Below are positions 18,221-26,605 of a DNA stretch of 64,000 nt, one piece after another (the first letter of the stretch is position 1; the number at the start of each line of letters is the position of its first letter). The stretch comes from Luteimonas sp. 9C (GTDB taxonomy: Bacteria > Pseudomonadota > Gammaproteobacteria > Xanthomonadales > Xanthomonadaceae), in the NCBI RefSeq assembly GCF_902506295.1, contig NZ_LR733312.1:2557169-2621168 (forward strand), read 5' to 3'. Made by a program: the position numbers and the translations under genes. The notes beneath the pieces are model-generated. The model saw only the letters and a program-made list of their open reading frames with translations. It was not told where the DNA came from and ran no database searches.

Positions 18221-20293
18221 TCAGTCCTGACGGTAGCCCAGGCGCACCGCGACCGGCGTCAGCGTGGCGAACGGTGCGGCCAGCGCCTCGCGATACGCGA
18301 GCCAGCGCCCGGCCGGAATGCGGTCGGGGCCCAGCAGCTCGCGCGGCGGGGTCGGGAACGCGGGCACGCCGAGTGCTTCTGCAAACCGCGCGGCCAGACG
18401 CTCGAGATCCTCGCCCGGCGCATCCGTGCGCACGACGGTGTGCGGAAACAGATCCTGCTCGATGATGTCGGCGATCTGCGCCAGGTGCGTGGCCAGCCAC
18501 CGCGCGGCGTCGTCGGCATCGGTGACCCGCATCGCCATCGGCGCGCCGAAGGCCAGCCACTCGAGCAGCATGTCGCGCGGATCGCGCAGCGCGAACAGCA
18601 GACGCGCCTGCGGCAGTTGCGGGCGCAGCGCCAGCAGCCAGGCGTTGTCCCAGAACGGAATCCAGTCGATCACCGCGCCATCGGCGCCGATGCCGCGCGC
18701 GGGCAGCTGCCCGCGCCAGCCGTCGGCGACCTGTTCGGCGGTGAACACGCCCTCGGCAAGACGCGCGGGCACGTTGGTGTCCTGGAACGGATCCTGGACC
18801 GCGGACGAGAACCGGTCGCTGCGGAACTCCGGCAGCGCGCGCTGCAGCACGTTGGCGATGCGGTCGACCTGCGCGCCCGGCGCGCCGTAGAGGAACACGG
18901 CGGGCGCCCGTGCGCCCTCGGCGCTGGCCAGCTCGGGCCACTGCGCCGGCGCGGCGGTCGGCACCGGCGGCGGTCCCGCCTGCGCCGTGGCCTCGGCGGT
19001 CACCGCGCTCCACGTGGCGATCGCCTCCGCGGGTCGATCCGCCGCGTCCTGGGCCATGCCGATCCAGCGCTGCAGCAGCGGGCGCGCCTGGGCGCTGGCA
19101 GCCGGCAGCAGACCTTCGACGAACGTGATGGCCGCCGCGGGCTCGCGGTCCAGCAGGCGCCTGTAGATCAGTTCGTTGGCCTGGCCGTGGCCGGGCTCGA
19201 TGGTGGCGATCCTGCGCGCGGTCGCTTCCGAGGCGTCGTGCGCGCCGGTGCCCGATTCCAGCGCGAGCTGCGCCTGCAGGGCCGGTAGATGGTCGGGACG
19301 CGCCGCGTTCCAGCGCGCGACGACCGCAGCGGCGGCCTCGTCGCCGAATGCCTCCATCGCCAGGCGGGCGATCCACAGGTGATCCCACTGCGGATGCTGC
19401 GCCAGCGCGTCGTCGAGCGTGGTGCGGGTCTCGTCGGTGTTGCCGGTCGCTTCCCACAACAGCAGCACGCCGTTGGTGGCGCGGCGGGAATCGGGGTGCG
19501 CGGCGAAGGCCGCCTGCAGCAGCGGCTTCGCACGGTCGAAGCGCTTGGCCTGCAGCTCGAGTTCGCCGGCGAAGGCCTGCAGCGAGGGGGTCGCGTGGGC
19601 CGGGTCGGCCAGCAGCACGGCGAGCTCGTCGGCCGCGTCGGCCGGGCGCCCCTGCTGCAGCAGGATCTGGGCGAGCAGGCCGTGCAGCTGCACCTGGCCG
19701 GTCTTCTCGATCAGGCGGCGGAACGACTGCTCGGCGAACGCGAAGTGCCCCTTGGCGAGATACGCGAATGCCAGCGCGCTGATCACCTGCAGATCGTCCG
19801 GCGCGCCCTTCGAGGCCGCGGACAGCAGTTTCAGCGCGCGGTCGTGGTCGTTGCGGCGCGAGGCGAGCACGCCTTCGAGCATCAGCGTCCAGGGATGTTC
19901 GGGCGCGACGCGCGCGGCCAGCTTCGTCTGCCGCTCGGCTTCGTCGAGATCCTTGCGGCCGATCGCCATCTGCGCCTGCACGACATACGCGCCGAACTGG
20001 TTGGGATCGAGCGCCACCGTCTGCGCCAACGCGGCCTGCGCGCCGGACACGTCTTGGGTGTCGAGCAGCATGCCGGCCCGCAGGAAGTGCAGCTCCGCGT
20101 CATCGGGCATCTGCGCGATCGCCGCATCGACCGTCTTCAGCGCGGCCTCGCGCTCGCCCACCGCACGGAACGCGAGCGCGGCGGCGCTCAGCGTCTGGAT
20201 ATCCGTCTGCCCGGCGGCCATCGCCTGGCGGGCGAGGGTGGCGGCTTCCGTGTTCGCGCCGCGGCGCAGGGCTTGGTAGATCGGTTGCGACAT
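18221..20293 (-). CDS. TPR protein fused to a sulfotransferase-like domain
   Basis: A 690-residue cytoplasmic protein. Residues 1 to about 440 form tetratricopeptide-type helical repeats (AVGEREAALKTVDAAIAQMPDDAELH and similar, roughly 34-residue spacing). The C-terminal 230 residues resemble the sulfotransferase fold, with PAVFLYGAPGAQVDRIANVLQ in the place of the 5'-phosphosulfate loop and FALRDPRDMLLEWLAFG as the 3'-phosphate (RDPR) motif. Such fusions are common in xanthomonads; the substrate is unknown. The ATG at 20293 was chosen over an upstream in-frame Met with a weak leader. Confidence 0.82.
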   Translation of the reverse strand: MSQPIYQALRRGANTEAATLARQAMAAGQTDIQTLSAAALAFRAVGEREAALKTVDAAIAQMPDDAELHFLRAGMLLDTQDVSGAQAALAQTVALDPNQFGAYVVQAQMAIGRKDLDEAERQTKLAARVAPEHPWTLMLEGVLASRRNDHDRALKLLSAASKGAPDDLQVISALAFAYLAKGHFAFAEQSFRRLIEKTGQVQLHGLLAQILLQQGRPADAADELAVLLADPAHATPSLQAFAGELELQAKRFDRAKPLLQAAFAAHPDSRRATNGVLLLWEATGNTDETRTTLDDALAQHPQWDHLWIARLAMEAFGDEAAAAVVARWNAARPDHLPALQAQLALESGTGAHDASEATARRIATIEPGHGQANELIYRRLLDREPAAAITFVEGLLPAASAQARPLLQRWIGMAQDAADRPAEAIATWSAVTAEATAQAGPPPVPTAAPAQWPELASAEGARAPAVFLYGAPGAQVDRIANVLQRALPEFRSDRFSSAVQDPFQDTNVPARLAEGVFTAEQVADGWRGQLPARGIGADGAVIDWIPFWDNAWLLALRPQLPQARLLFALRDPRDMLLEWLAFGAPMAMRVTDADDAARWLATHLAQIADIIEQDLFPHTVVRTDAPGEDLERLAARFAEALGVPAFPTPPRELLGPDRIPAGRWLAYREALAAPFATLTPVAVRLGYRQD

Positions 20294-20410
20294 GCTGGAT
20301 ATCCGGGCGCGAAGCCGACGAACGGCAAGGCCGGGCATTGTAGCGGGCGGGGTGACGCAGGCTGGACGTGCGGCGGTCGCGGCTGCGCCGGAACAGCGGC
20401 CGCACCCGGC

Positions 20411-21532
20411 TCAGTCGCCCGGCGCGTGGGCCTGTGCAGGGAGCGCCGTCGCCAGCCGCGTGCGCGTCGGCGACGTCCGCGCCGCATCGGCGTGCGCATC
20501 CAGGCGCGCGGCCACCCAACGCTCGGCGAACCCGTCGAGATGGCGGTCGAGCAGAAAGCCGCAATGTCCGCCCCAGCGGCTGATCTCCAGCCGCGCGTGC
20601 GCGGGCAGCGCGAGTGCGTGGAAGGCGTCGAGTGGAATCACCGGGTCGTCCGCCGCCATCAGGATGTCGACCGGGACCTGCAGCGCCGACAGGCGATCGC
20701 CGGCCACCGAGTAGCCGTCGAAATAGTCGTCGAGCGTGCCGAAATCGGTGTGCGTGCGCACCAGCCAGTCGGTGAGATCGCGCAGCCCCAGGCGCAGCGT
20801 GGCGTCGTCGACGTCGAGATGGTCGGGGAACAGGTCGCGCTTGCGTCGCAGCGAGGCGCGCCAGGTGCGTTCGAAATGGCGCAGATAGAGCTGGTAGTGA
20901 CCCTGCTCCATCTGCAGCATCGTGCGCGCCGGGTCGATTACCGGGCAGACCGCGGCGATGCCGGCCAGCTGCAGGCCGGCCGCCGGCGCGCGCAGCGCCA
21001 GCCGCAGCGCGAAATTCCCGCCCAGCGAATAGCCCGCCGCGAGCATCGGCCGCGGATCGAAGCGGGCGGCGATGTCGACCGCCGCGTGCACCACTTCGTC
21101 GATGCGGTTGGAGTGGAAGATCGCTTCGTTGAGGTGGTGGCTGTCGCCGTGGTCGCGGAAATTCAGCCGGAACACCGCATAGCCGAGCGCCAGCATCTGC
21201 GCGGCGGTCTGGCGCATGTAGCTAGATTCGCTGCTGCCTTCCCAGCCATGCAGCAGCAGCACGAGGCCACGCGGCGTGCGCCCGGGCACCACGCTGTGCA
21301 GGCCATGCAGGCGGACGCCTTCACCGCCGTCGACGAGATGCTCGGTGGTCACCGCGCCGGTCGCGGCGAGGGCCTGCGCACCGCGCCGTCGGCGCCACTG
21401 GCTGCTGCCCAGCGCCGTCTGCAGGTGGGGATTGCGCAGCCAGAACGGCGGCGCGTAATCGCTGCCGCCCACGCGCATGCCATCGGCGGCCGGCGCCGCA
21501 TCCGTCTCCGGCGACGGACGCGCGGGATTCAC
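20411..21532 (-). CDS. YheT-like alpha/beta hydrolase
   Basis: A 373-residue alpha/beta hydrolase of the YheT/ABHD1-3 group. The PPFWLRNPHLQT opening is diagnostic. LLLHGWEGSSESSYMRQTA forms the oxyanion-hole loop and GYSLGGN carries the nucleophile Ser. A late D-x-x-x-P segment (ADDPVIPLDAF) and the WGGHCGF region supply Asp and His. Its GTG start overlaps the stop of the acyltransferase gene (GTGA), so the two form a lipid-related pair. The exact ester substrate is unknown. Confidence 0.9.
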   Translation of the reverse strand: MNPARPSPETDAAPAADGMRVGGSDYAPPFWLRNPHLQTALGSSQWRRRRGAQALAATGAVTTEHLVDGGEGVRLHGLHSVVPGRTPRGLVLLLHGWEGSSESSYMRQTAAQMLALGYAVFRLNFRDHGDSHHLNEAIFHSNRIDEVVHAAVDIAARFDPRPMLAAGYSLGGNFALRLALRAPAAGLQLAGIAAVCPVIDPARTMLQMEQGHYQLYLRHFERTWRASLRRKRDLFPDHLDVDDATLRLGLRDLTDWLVRTHTDFGTLDDYFDGYSVAGDRLSALQVPVDILMAADDPVIPLDAFHALALPAHARLEISRWGGHCGFLLDRHLDGFAERWVAARLDAHADAARTSPTRTRLATALPAQAHAPGD

Positions 21533-22332
21533 GCCCGTGCATCCAGCGCCGCGACGATGCGGGTGCGCGACACCTCGGCGAGATGCCGGCGGCCCTCCGC
21601 ATTGCCGGGCAGGATCGGTTCGAGGAACATCACCTCCGCATCGCGCGCGGGCTCGCCCAGCAGGCGCACGAAGTTGGCGAAGAACGATTCGCGCGGACCG
21701 AAGGCGACGATGGTCTGCGCCGACCCGTGGCGCCCGTACCGCAGCGCCACCGGCTGCACCGCGACGTCGGCTTCGACCGCCGCCAGGAAGATGCGTGCAT
21801 GGAACGGGCCGACCGTATCGCCATCGCGCGTGCGGCCTTCGGGAAACACCGCGACCGGACGTCCATCGCGCAGCCGCGCCACCATCTCGTCCAGCACACC
21901 GCCCAGCGATTCGGTACTGCCCCGTTGGTGGAAGATGGTCTCGCCGCGTGCGGCCAGCCAGCCGACCACCGGCCAGGCGGCGATCTCGCGCTTGGCGACG
22001 AAGCCGACCATGCGCTGGCTGTGCAGCGCCACGATGTCGACCCAGCTCACGTGGTTGGCGACGAACAGCACCGCACCCGGCAGCGGCGTGCCGGTGCGCG
22101 AGAGGCGGAAGCCGAAGATCGCCATCAGGGCGCCCTGCCACCAGCGGATCATGCGGTGGTCGATGCGCTCGCCGCTGCGCAGCCGGCGCCGGCCGATCGG
22201 CGGCAGCATCGACAGCAGCAGGATCGGCAGATGGATGCCCAGGTGCCAGACCAGCACCGGCACGCGCACGCAGTAACGCAACACGCGCGCCGGCGTGTCG
22301 CCGGCGTCGGCGCGAACGGAAGAGGAACTCAT
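21529..22332 (-). CDS. 1-acyl-glycerol-3-phosphate acyltransferase-like (PlsC family)
   Basis: A 267-residue membrane-associated acyltransferase. An N-terminal hydrophobic helix (VLVWHLGIHLPILLLSML) precedes the catalytic NHVSWVD (HX4D) motif, and FPEGRTRDGD is the acceptor-binding EGTR-type motif, with VAVQPVALRY after it. It probably acylates lysophospholipids. The start at 22332 (MSSSSVRADAG) replaces a longer arginine-rich frame. Translationally coupled to the YheT-like hydrolase. Confidence 0.9.
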   Translation of the reverse strand: MSSSSVRADAGDTPARVLRYCVRVPVLVWHLGIHLPILLLSMLPPIGRRRLRSGERIDHRMIRWWQGALMAIFGFRLSRTGTPLPGAVLFVANHVSWVDIVALHSQRMVGFVAKREIAAWPVVGWLAARGETIFHQRGSTESLGGVLDEMVARLRDGRPVAVFPEGRTRDGDTVGPFHARIFLAAVEADVAVQPVALRYGRHGSAQTIVAFGPRESFFANFVRLLGEPARDAEVMFLEPILPGNAEGRRHLAEVSRTRIVAALDARA

Positions 22333-22378
22333 CGGTGCACGATACCCAAACGCGGCACGGCGCGCTGCGCGGATGGAC

Positions 22379-22795
22379 TCACGGCTTCGGCACGACCGCG
22401 AGCGTGAGGCGCGAGATGCACACCAGCTTGTCCTTGGCATCCTCGATGCGGATTTCCCACACCTGGGTACTGCGACCGACATGCAGCGGACGCGCGGTGC
22501 CGGTCACCAGACCGGCGCGCACGCCGCGCAGATGGTTGGCGTTGATCTCGATGCCGACGACCCCGCAGCCCTCGGGCGCGGACAGACCGCCGGCGCTGCT
22601 GCCGAGCGTTTCGGCCAGCAGCGCGGACGCGCCGCCGTGCAGCAGTCCGAACGGCTGATGGGTGCGTGCGTCGACGGGCATGGTGGCGCGCAGGAAGTCG
22701 GGGCCGATTTCGGTGAAGACGATGCCCAGCGCGGCAATCGCCGTATCGGCGGACATCGCGTTGAGCTGGTCGAGCGTGGTGTCGCTGCGGAACAT
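22379..22795 (-). CDS. Hotdog-fold thioesterase (PaaI/YdiI type)
   Basis: A 138-residue single hotdog domain. The family motif HQPFGLLHGGASALLAETLGS carries the catalytic Glu, and VVGIEINANHLRGVRAG forms the central strand. These enzymes hydrolyse aryl- or acyl-CoA thioesters, for example 1,4-dihydroxy-2-naphthoyl-CoA or medium-chain acyl-CoA; the sequence does not tell which. It lies just downstream of the four small ORFs, on the same strand. Confidence 0.9.
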   Translation of the reverse strand: MFRSDTTLDQLNAMSADTAIAALGIVFTEIGPDFLRATMPVDARTHQPFGLLHGGASALLAETLGSSAGGLSAPEGCGVVGIEINANHLRGVRAGLVTGTARPLHVGRSTQVWEIRIEDAKDKLVCISRLTLAVVPKP

Positions 22796-22927
22796 GCGCA
22801 GAAGGCTCCGGGGGAAACCCGGCAGCTTAGGCCGTTGCGCGACGCCGCGCAGCGCGACCGGCGGGATGGCGCGTCGCGATGGCGCGCGTACCGGTCGCAG
22901 TGGGCCGTGGTCGATCGGCGATGCCGG

Positions 22928-23089
22928 TCAGGCGATGTGGAAACGCGCTGGCATGGCGCTGTCGCGGACTTCGAGCCGGAACGGGATGTCGTCGGGACGG
23001 TGCGCGGTGCGGACCTGGACATGGAACCGCGCAGGCGCGGCGAGGCAGGTCGGGACGGCGGCGTCGGTGCTGCGGTGGATGCGGAACAT
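22928..23089 (-). CDS. Small ORF A of a tandem peptide family (53 aa)
   Basis: The most divergent and last member of the four-gene series. It encodes 53 residues starting MFRIHRSTDAAV and ending PARFHIA, so the family C-terminal PARF-(R/H)-(V/I)-A signature is kept. A second internal copy, APARFHVQVR, and a related IPFRLEVR segment occur mid-peptide; the Gly-Tyr-Ser block of the other three is absent. An AGGAG ribosome-binding site lies about 7 bases before the ATG. It has one Cys and no obvious signal peptide. Function unknown. Confidence 0.6.
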   Translation of the reverse strand: MFRIHRSTDAAVPTCLAAPARFHVQVRTAHRPDDIPFRLEVRDSAMPARFHIA

Positions 23090-23152
23090 GGCGGAACTCC
23101 TGAGGATCGACGGAACGCTTCAGGCGCCGGGTGGCGATCGGGCGATCGCGGA

Positions 23153-23317
23153 TCAGGCGACGCGGAAGCGCGCGGGCCCGGCGTTGGTGACATAGCTGCG
23201 CGGGGTGCCGTAGCTGCTGCTGGTGCCGTAGCCGGTACCGGCCTGGCGGACGGGACGGGCGGCGACCGCGGGGACGAGGTGGGCGGCGGCTTCGACGATG
23301 GCGTGCATGCGGGTCAT
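23153..23317 (-). CDS. Small ORF B of a tandem peptide family (54 aa)
   Basis: Encodes 54 residues. The N-terminus MTRMHAIVEAAAHLVP matches ORF C almost position by position. The middle GTGYGTSSSYGTPRSY is the family's Gly/Tyr/Ser block, and the end GPARFRVA is the invariant tail. GGAG precedes the ATG by about 7 bases. Conservation between neighbouring frames of an aligned length (54 in both B and C) is strong evidence for translation. No known domain. Confidence 0.68.
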   Translation of the reverse strand: MTRMHAIVEAAAHLVPAVAARPVRQAGTGYGTSSSYGTPRSYVTNAGPARFRVA

Positions 23318-23347
23318 GGCGGATCTCCGGAATGGACGGGGTGTGGA

Positions 23348-23512
23348 TCAGGCGACGCGGAAGCGCGCGGGGACCGACGCGGCGGCGTAGCTGCGGGGGG
23401 TGCCGTAGCCGCTGCTGTGGCCGTAGCCGAGACCGAACTGGCGGGGCGGATGACGGTCGACGGGCGGGGCGAGGTGCGCGGCGGCATGGACGATGGCGTG
23501 CAGACGGGACAT
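23348..23512 (-). CDS. Small ORF C of a tandem peptide family (54 aa)
   Basis: Encodes 54 residues: MSRLHAIVHAAAHLAP, then FGLGYGHSSGYGTPRSY and the terminal VPARFRVA. The N-terminal half could form a short amphipathic helix with several His. The ribosome-binding site AGGAA lies about 7 bases before the ATG. The gap to ORF B is 30 bases and to ORF D 33 bases, fitting a single transcript. The family is not one I recognise. Confidence 0.68.
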   Translation of the reverse strand: MSRLHAIVHAAAHLAPPVDRHPPRQFGLGYGHSSGYGTPRSYAAASVPARFRVA

Positions 23513-23545
23513 GGCGGAATTCCTGGTGAGATGGGTGCGGTGGGA

Positions 23546-23692
23546 TCAGGCGACGCGGAAACGGGCGGGCGCCGGAGCGCTGCTGTAGCTGCGCGGTGCG
23601 CCGTAGCTGCTGCTGCGGCCGTAGCCGAGGCCGAACGGGCGGACGAGTGCGGCGTTGGCGTTGCGGGCGGCGGCGGTGGTCTGGGTCTGCAT
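23546..23692 (-). CDS. Small ORF D of a tandem peptide family (48 aa)
   Basis: First gene of the series after the control region. It encodes 48 residues: MQTQTTAAARNANAALVRP, then FGLGYGRSSSYGAPRSY and the tail APARFRVA. Its N-terminus differs completely from B and C, while the Gly/Tyr/Ser block and tail are almost the same, so only the C-terminal two thirds are under family constraint. A GAGG ribosome-binding site is 8 bases upstream. The peptide is basic and lacks Cys, acidic residues and a signal sequence. Confidence 0.66.
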   Translation of the reverse strand: MQTQTTAAARNANAALVRPFGLGYGRSSSYGAPRSYSSAPAPARFRVA

Positions 23693-24024
23693 GGCGGTGT
23701 CCTCGGGGTCGTTGTGCTTCGGTGTGTTGGTAGACTACAACACCACTGTTCGATAACACCACGTGCAAGAAGTCATATCCCGCGAATTCATCATTTATGT
23801 TCAGTGTTTGTTCATTTAATGCCGAACCTGCGATCCGGCTTCGATATCCAGGACGGCGGGCAGGGCGGCACGTGACCGCGACCCACCGGACACGCTCGGG
23901 CAGGCCAGCGGGCGCTCAGCCGAGCGGCGACGGCGTCAGGGCGCCGCCGCGGGTCAGTGCGGCCGTGGAGAGATGCGGCTGGCGCACGGGGGCGGGTGCC
24001 GCCGCGCTGCAGCGTCCGGGCGGA
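23693..24024 (-). promoter_or_regulatory. AT-rich control region of the small-ORF series
   Basis: An intergenic stretch of 332 bases. The part nearest the peptide genes (about 23720-23820) is sharply AT-richer than anything nearby. It holds an exact 8-base direct repeat AACACCAC at 23739-23746 and 23755-23762 (16-base period) and the short palindrome GTAGACTAC at 23730-23738. These look like binding sites for a dimeric regulator. On the minus strand TTGCAC (23763-23768) could serve as a -35, but no good -10 sits at the right distance. The rest, toward 24024, shows nothing recognisable. Confidence 0.55.
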
Positions 24025-25971
24025 TCAGAGGATCGGCACCAGGCCCGCGCCGAACGCGGTGAAGATGCGGGTCAGCAGACTCCGGAAGCCCAGGCTGACC
24101 TGGGGAAAATCACCGACCGCGACGTAGCACTCGCGGAAGCCCGGTGCATCCGGCGCGAGTGGCGCCGGGCAGTCCGGCCCGGGCTGGAACTCGAAACTGG
24201 TCGCGTAGCGCGTCGGCCACAGGTCGAAGATCGGCAAGCGCTCGGACACCTTGGCCATCGAGTAGTCGACGCCCGAGAACACGGGCGGCGGGTCGCGTCG
24301 CGCGATCGTCCAGGCGTTCTCCGGCGACATGTCGCGGCGGATGCTGTCCGCCAGGCGCTGCGCGAAGCGCGCGTCGTCGATGACCACGGCGCTTTCAGTG
24401 TTGAGGTTGTCGCCACGCGGGTCGAAGTTGTGCGTGCCGACCACGCCGATGCGCGCATCGACCACCAGCGACTTCGCGTGCAGACCCATGCGCAGGCCCG
24501 TGCGGTCGAGCGGCACGCGCCGGTTCACGCCGATGCCCGCATACCGCAGCGCCGAATACTCGCGCGTCAGCGGCGGGGCGCTGGCCGGCCGCGCGGCGAT
24601 GATGTCCTCGCGCGTCGTCGCGACGCCCTCGACGCCACTTTCGTCGATGTTGACGCTGCCGTCGGCGTTCCACGAAATGCCCACCGCGCCGGTGACCTCG
24701 AGATCGATCGGCGCATCTTCCGGAAACGGTTTGTACTCGTAGATGTGGAACCCGAAGTCGCGCAGATGGCGGCGCTTGTACTTGTACGACAGCGCGTAGG
24801 TGATGAACGAATCGGTCGCCGCCAGGCTGTTGGTCGACACCACCACCTGCGGCGCGTCGGAGCGCGCGTGCAGATCGGAGAACATCTGTTCGGCCGGCTT
24901 CGACAGCACGAGATAGGGCGTCTGCAGCAGCACTTCGTCCTGCGCCGATTCGATCAGTTCGCGCAGGCGCGGGGTCGAAGCGCTCGCGGCCTTCGCCGCC
25001 TCGCGGTTGCGGCGGTGCTTGGAGGGCAGGTCGCCGATGAACTCGACCGGGCCGACCGGCAGCGCGGCGTCGACCAGGCGCTCGCGCACCAGCGTCGCAT
25101 CGCCGGCGTCTTCGAGGATCGCCTCGACCCGCCGCGGCCGTTCGTAATCCTGGAACGACACTGGCGGCACGCCGCTGCGCAGCAGGTGTCGACCCACATC
25201 GGTCAGCTGTTCGACGGGCGTGCTCAGCGGCGCGTGCCAGAACGCGACGAAGTTCTCCTCCATCGCCTCGACCACAGGGCCGGCGATCAGCACGTCACGG
25301 TCGCGGAAGTTGAAGCTGTCGCTCCAGTCGAAGTAATCGTCCTGGTAGTTGCGTCCGCCGGTGATCCCCACCATGCCGTCGATCAGCAGTGCCTTGCTGT
25401 GCATGCGCTGGTTGAGCCGGCGCCAGCAGCACGCCGCGGCCAGTGCGTACTGCGGATAGCTGATGCGCGCACGTCCCAGCACCGGGTTGTAGACCCGCAT
25501 CTCGAAGTTGGTGTGCGCGCCGGCAAGTGCGGTCAGGGTCTCGACCGTGCGCATCGCCGCCAGCTGGTCGACCAGCAACCGCACCTGCACGCCACGCCGC
25601 GCGGCCGACAGCAGTTCCTCGAGCACGAGGTGACCGGCGTCGTCCTCGTCGAAGATGTAGGTCTGCACGTCGATCGTGCGCTGCGCGCCGCGGATCAGGT
25701 CCAGCCGCGCGAGCAGCGCGTCCTGGCCGTATTCGAGCAGCAGCGCGTAGTGCCGCGGCGCGGCCGGCGTGCTGCGTGCCACGGCCTGCGTGGCGAGATC
25801 GCGCAGCGGCGACGGCGCCGCGCAGGCGTCCGCGCGTGCGCAGGTGACCTCGGTGGAGCGGGCTTCGACCGCGATGTGCGCGGCGGCGTCGCGCTTGGCC
25901 GGCGACAGCGTGGTGCAGGCCGCGGTCGCCAGCGTCAACGCGAGCAGCAGGGTGCGGGTGATCGCGTGCAT
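24025..25971 (-). CDS. Phospholipase D/cardiolipin synthase-like lipoprotein
   Basis: A 648-residue lipoprotein (lipobox ATAAC at about residues 16-20). Two PLD active-site motifs are present: MHSKALLIDGMVGITGGRNY and LHAKSLVVDARIGVVGTHNF, both complete HxKx4D, each followed by a GG/GT-x-N segment. This is the YmdC/ClsC-like arrangement of a phosphatidyltransferase anchored to the envelope, so cardiolipin synthesis or phospholipid remodelling is likely. Its ATG overlaps the stop of the yceI-like gene by one base. Confidence 0.9.
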   Translation of the reverse strand: MHAITRTLLLALTLATAACTTLSPAKRDAAAHIAVEARSTEVTCARADACAAPSPLRDLATQAVARSTPAAPRHYALLLEYGQDALLARLDLIRGAQRTIDVQTYIFDEDDAGHLVLEELLSAARRGVQVRLLVDQLAAMRTVETLTALAGAHTNFEMRVYNPVLGRARISYPQYALAAACCWRRLNQRMHSKALLIDGMVGITGGRNYQDDYFDWSDSFNFRDRDVLIAGPVVEAMEENFVAFWHAPLSTPVEQLTDVGRHLLRSGVPPVSFQDYERPRRVEAILEDAGDATLVRERLVDAALPVGPVEFIGDLPSKHRRNREAAKAASASTPRLRELIESAQDEVLLQTPYLVLSKPAEQMFSDLHARSDAPQVVVSTNSLAATDSFITYALSYKYKRRHLRDFGFHIYEYKPFPEDAPIDLEVTGAVGISWNADGSVNIDESGVEGVATTREDIIAARPASAPPLTREYSALRYAGIGVNRRVPLDRTGLRMGLHAKSLVVDARIGVVGTHNFDPRGDNLNTESAVVIDDARFAQRLADSIRRDMSPENAWTIARRDPPPVFSGVDYSMAKVSERLPIFDLWPTRYATSFEFQPGPDCPAPLAPDAPGFRECYVAVGDFPQVSLGFRSLLTRIFTAFGAGLVPIL

Positions 25972-26567
25972 CAACGTGCGTCCAGTGCGCGGATCCGCAG
26001 CGTGAAGCGCACCTGGTCGGCGAGCGCATAGCTCCAGCGATCCATTGCGTACTGGCTGCGGCGCACGTCGCCTTCGCCGATGACGTCGCAATCGAGCCCC
26101 GGCCGCGCGCATTCGGCCGCCGCGATCCGGAAGGTCTCGCGGCGCTGCACGCCCCGGATGCTGAGGATGCCGGTCATCTCGCCGCCATCGCGGGCCAGCG
26201 TGGCGGGGTAGGGGTCGGACACGAAGCGGACTTCCGGAAAGCGTGCGGCGTCGAACACGCCCGGCCCGCGGGTGACGCGCGTATAGGCGCGGCTGTCGAT
26301 GATTTCGACACTGCCCGCGTCCAGGATCAGCCGCACCTGATGGCGGCCGTCACCGAGCACGGCGATGTCGCCGCGCCAGTCGTCGAAGCGGCCCGCGAGC
26401 TGCTGGCCCCAGCGCGTCCTGAGATTGAAGCCGATCTCCGAGCGCTTCGTATCGAGCACCAGCGACTGGCCGGGCGCGTCCGCCGTGGCCCATGCGGATG
26501 CGACGCAGACCGACGACAGACACAGGCCTGCCAGCGTACGCAGCAGCAGGCCGGCAGCGTGGACCAT
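25971..26567 (-). CDS. YceI family periplasmic protein
   Basis: A 198-residue protein with a signal peptide ending near ASAWA-TAD. The lipocalin-like YceI fold is shown by LVLDTKRSEIGFNLRTRWGQQLAGRFDDWRG, VTRGPGVFDAARFPEVRFVS and a late RIRALDAR strand. YceI proteins bind polyisoprenoid/amphiphilic lipids. I preferred the ATG at 26567 because it opens the signal peptide; a GTG at 26615 would add 16 residues and overlap sixA. It forms an operon with sixA and the PLD gene. Confidence 0.86.
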   Translation of the reverse strand: MVHAAGLLLRTLAGLCLSSVCVASAWATADAPGQSLVLDTKRSEIGFNLRTRWGQQLAGRFDDWRGDIAVLGDGRHQVRLILDAGSVEIIDSRAYTRVTRGPGVFDAARFPEVRFVSDPYPATLARDGGEMTGILSIRGVQRRETFRIAAAECARPGLDCDVIGEGDVRRSQYAMDRWSYALADQVRFTLRIRALDAR

Positions 26568-26605
26568 GGGCGAAGCGGCGTGGGACGAAGCAGGCGCCTG
26601 CGCGC

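Noticed and set aside
20411..21532. OleB as identity of the alpha/beta hydrolase
   Set aside because: The PPFWLRNPHLQT opening and Ser motif are YheT-type, and OleB belongs to the haloalkane-dehalogenase group with an Asp nucleophile.
23546..23692. CRISPR-like or tandem DNA repeat explanation for the four similar ORFs
   Set aside because: The similarity is at the protein level with divergent N-termini and spacers of unequal length; DNA repeats are not regular.
22827..23768. Single 313-residue minus-strand ORF across the small-ORF series
   Set aside because: Low complexity (Pro/Arg/Gln-rich), different frame from the four homologous small ORFs, and has no ribosome-binding site; the tandem ORFs explain the region better.
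22295..23875. Plus-strand 526-residue ORF rich in Gly/Ala/Asp repeats across the small-ORF region
   Set aside because: The repeats are the antisense image of the tandem minus-strand ORFs; not a natural protein composition.
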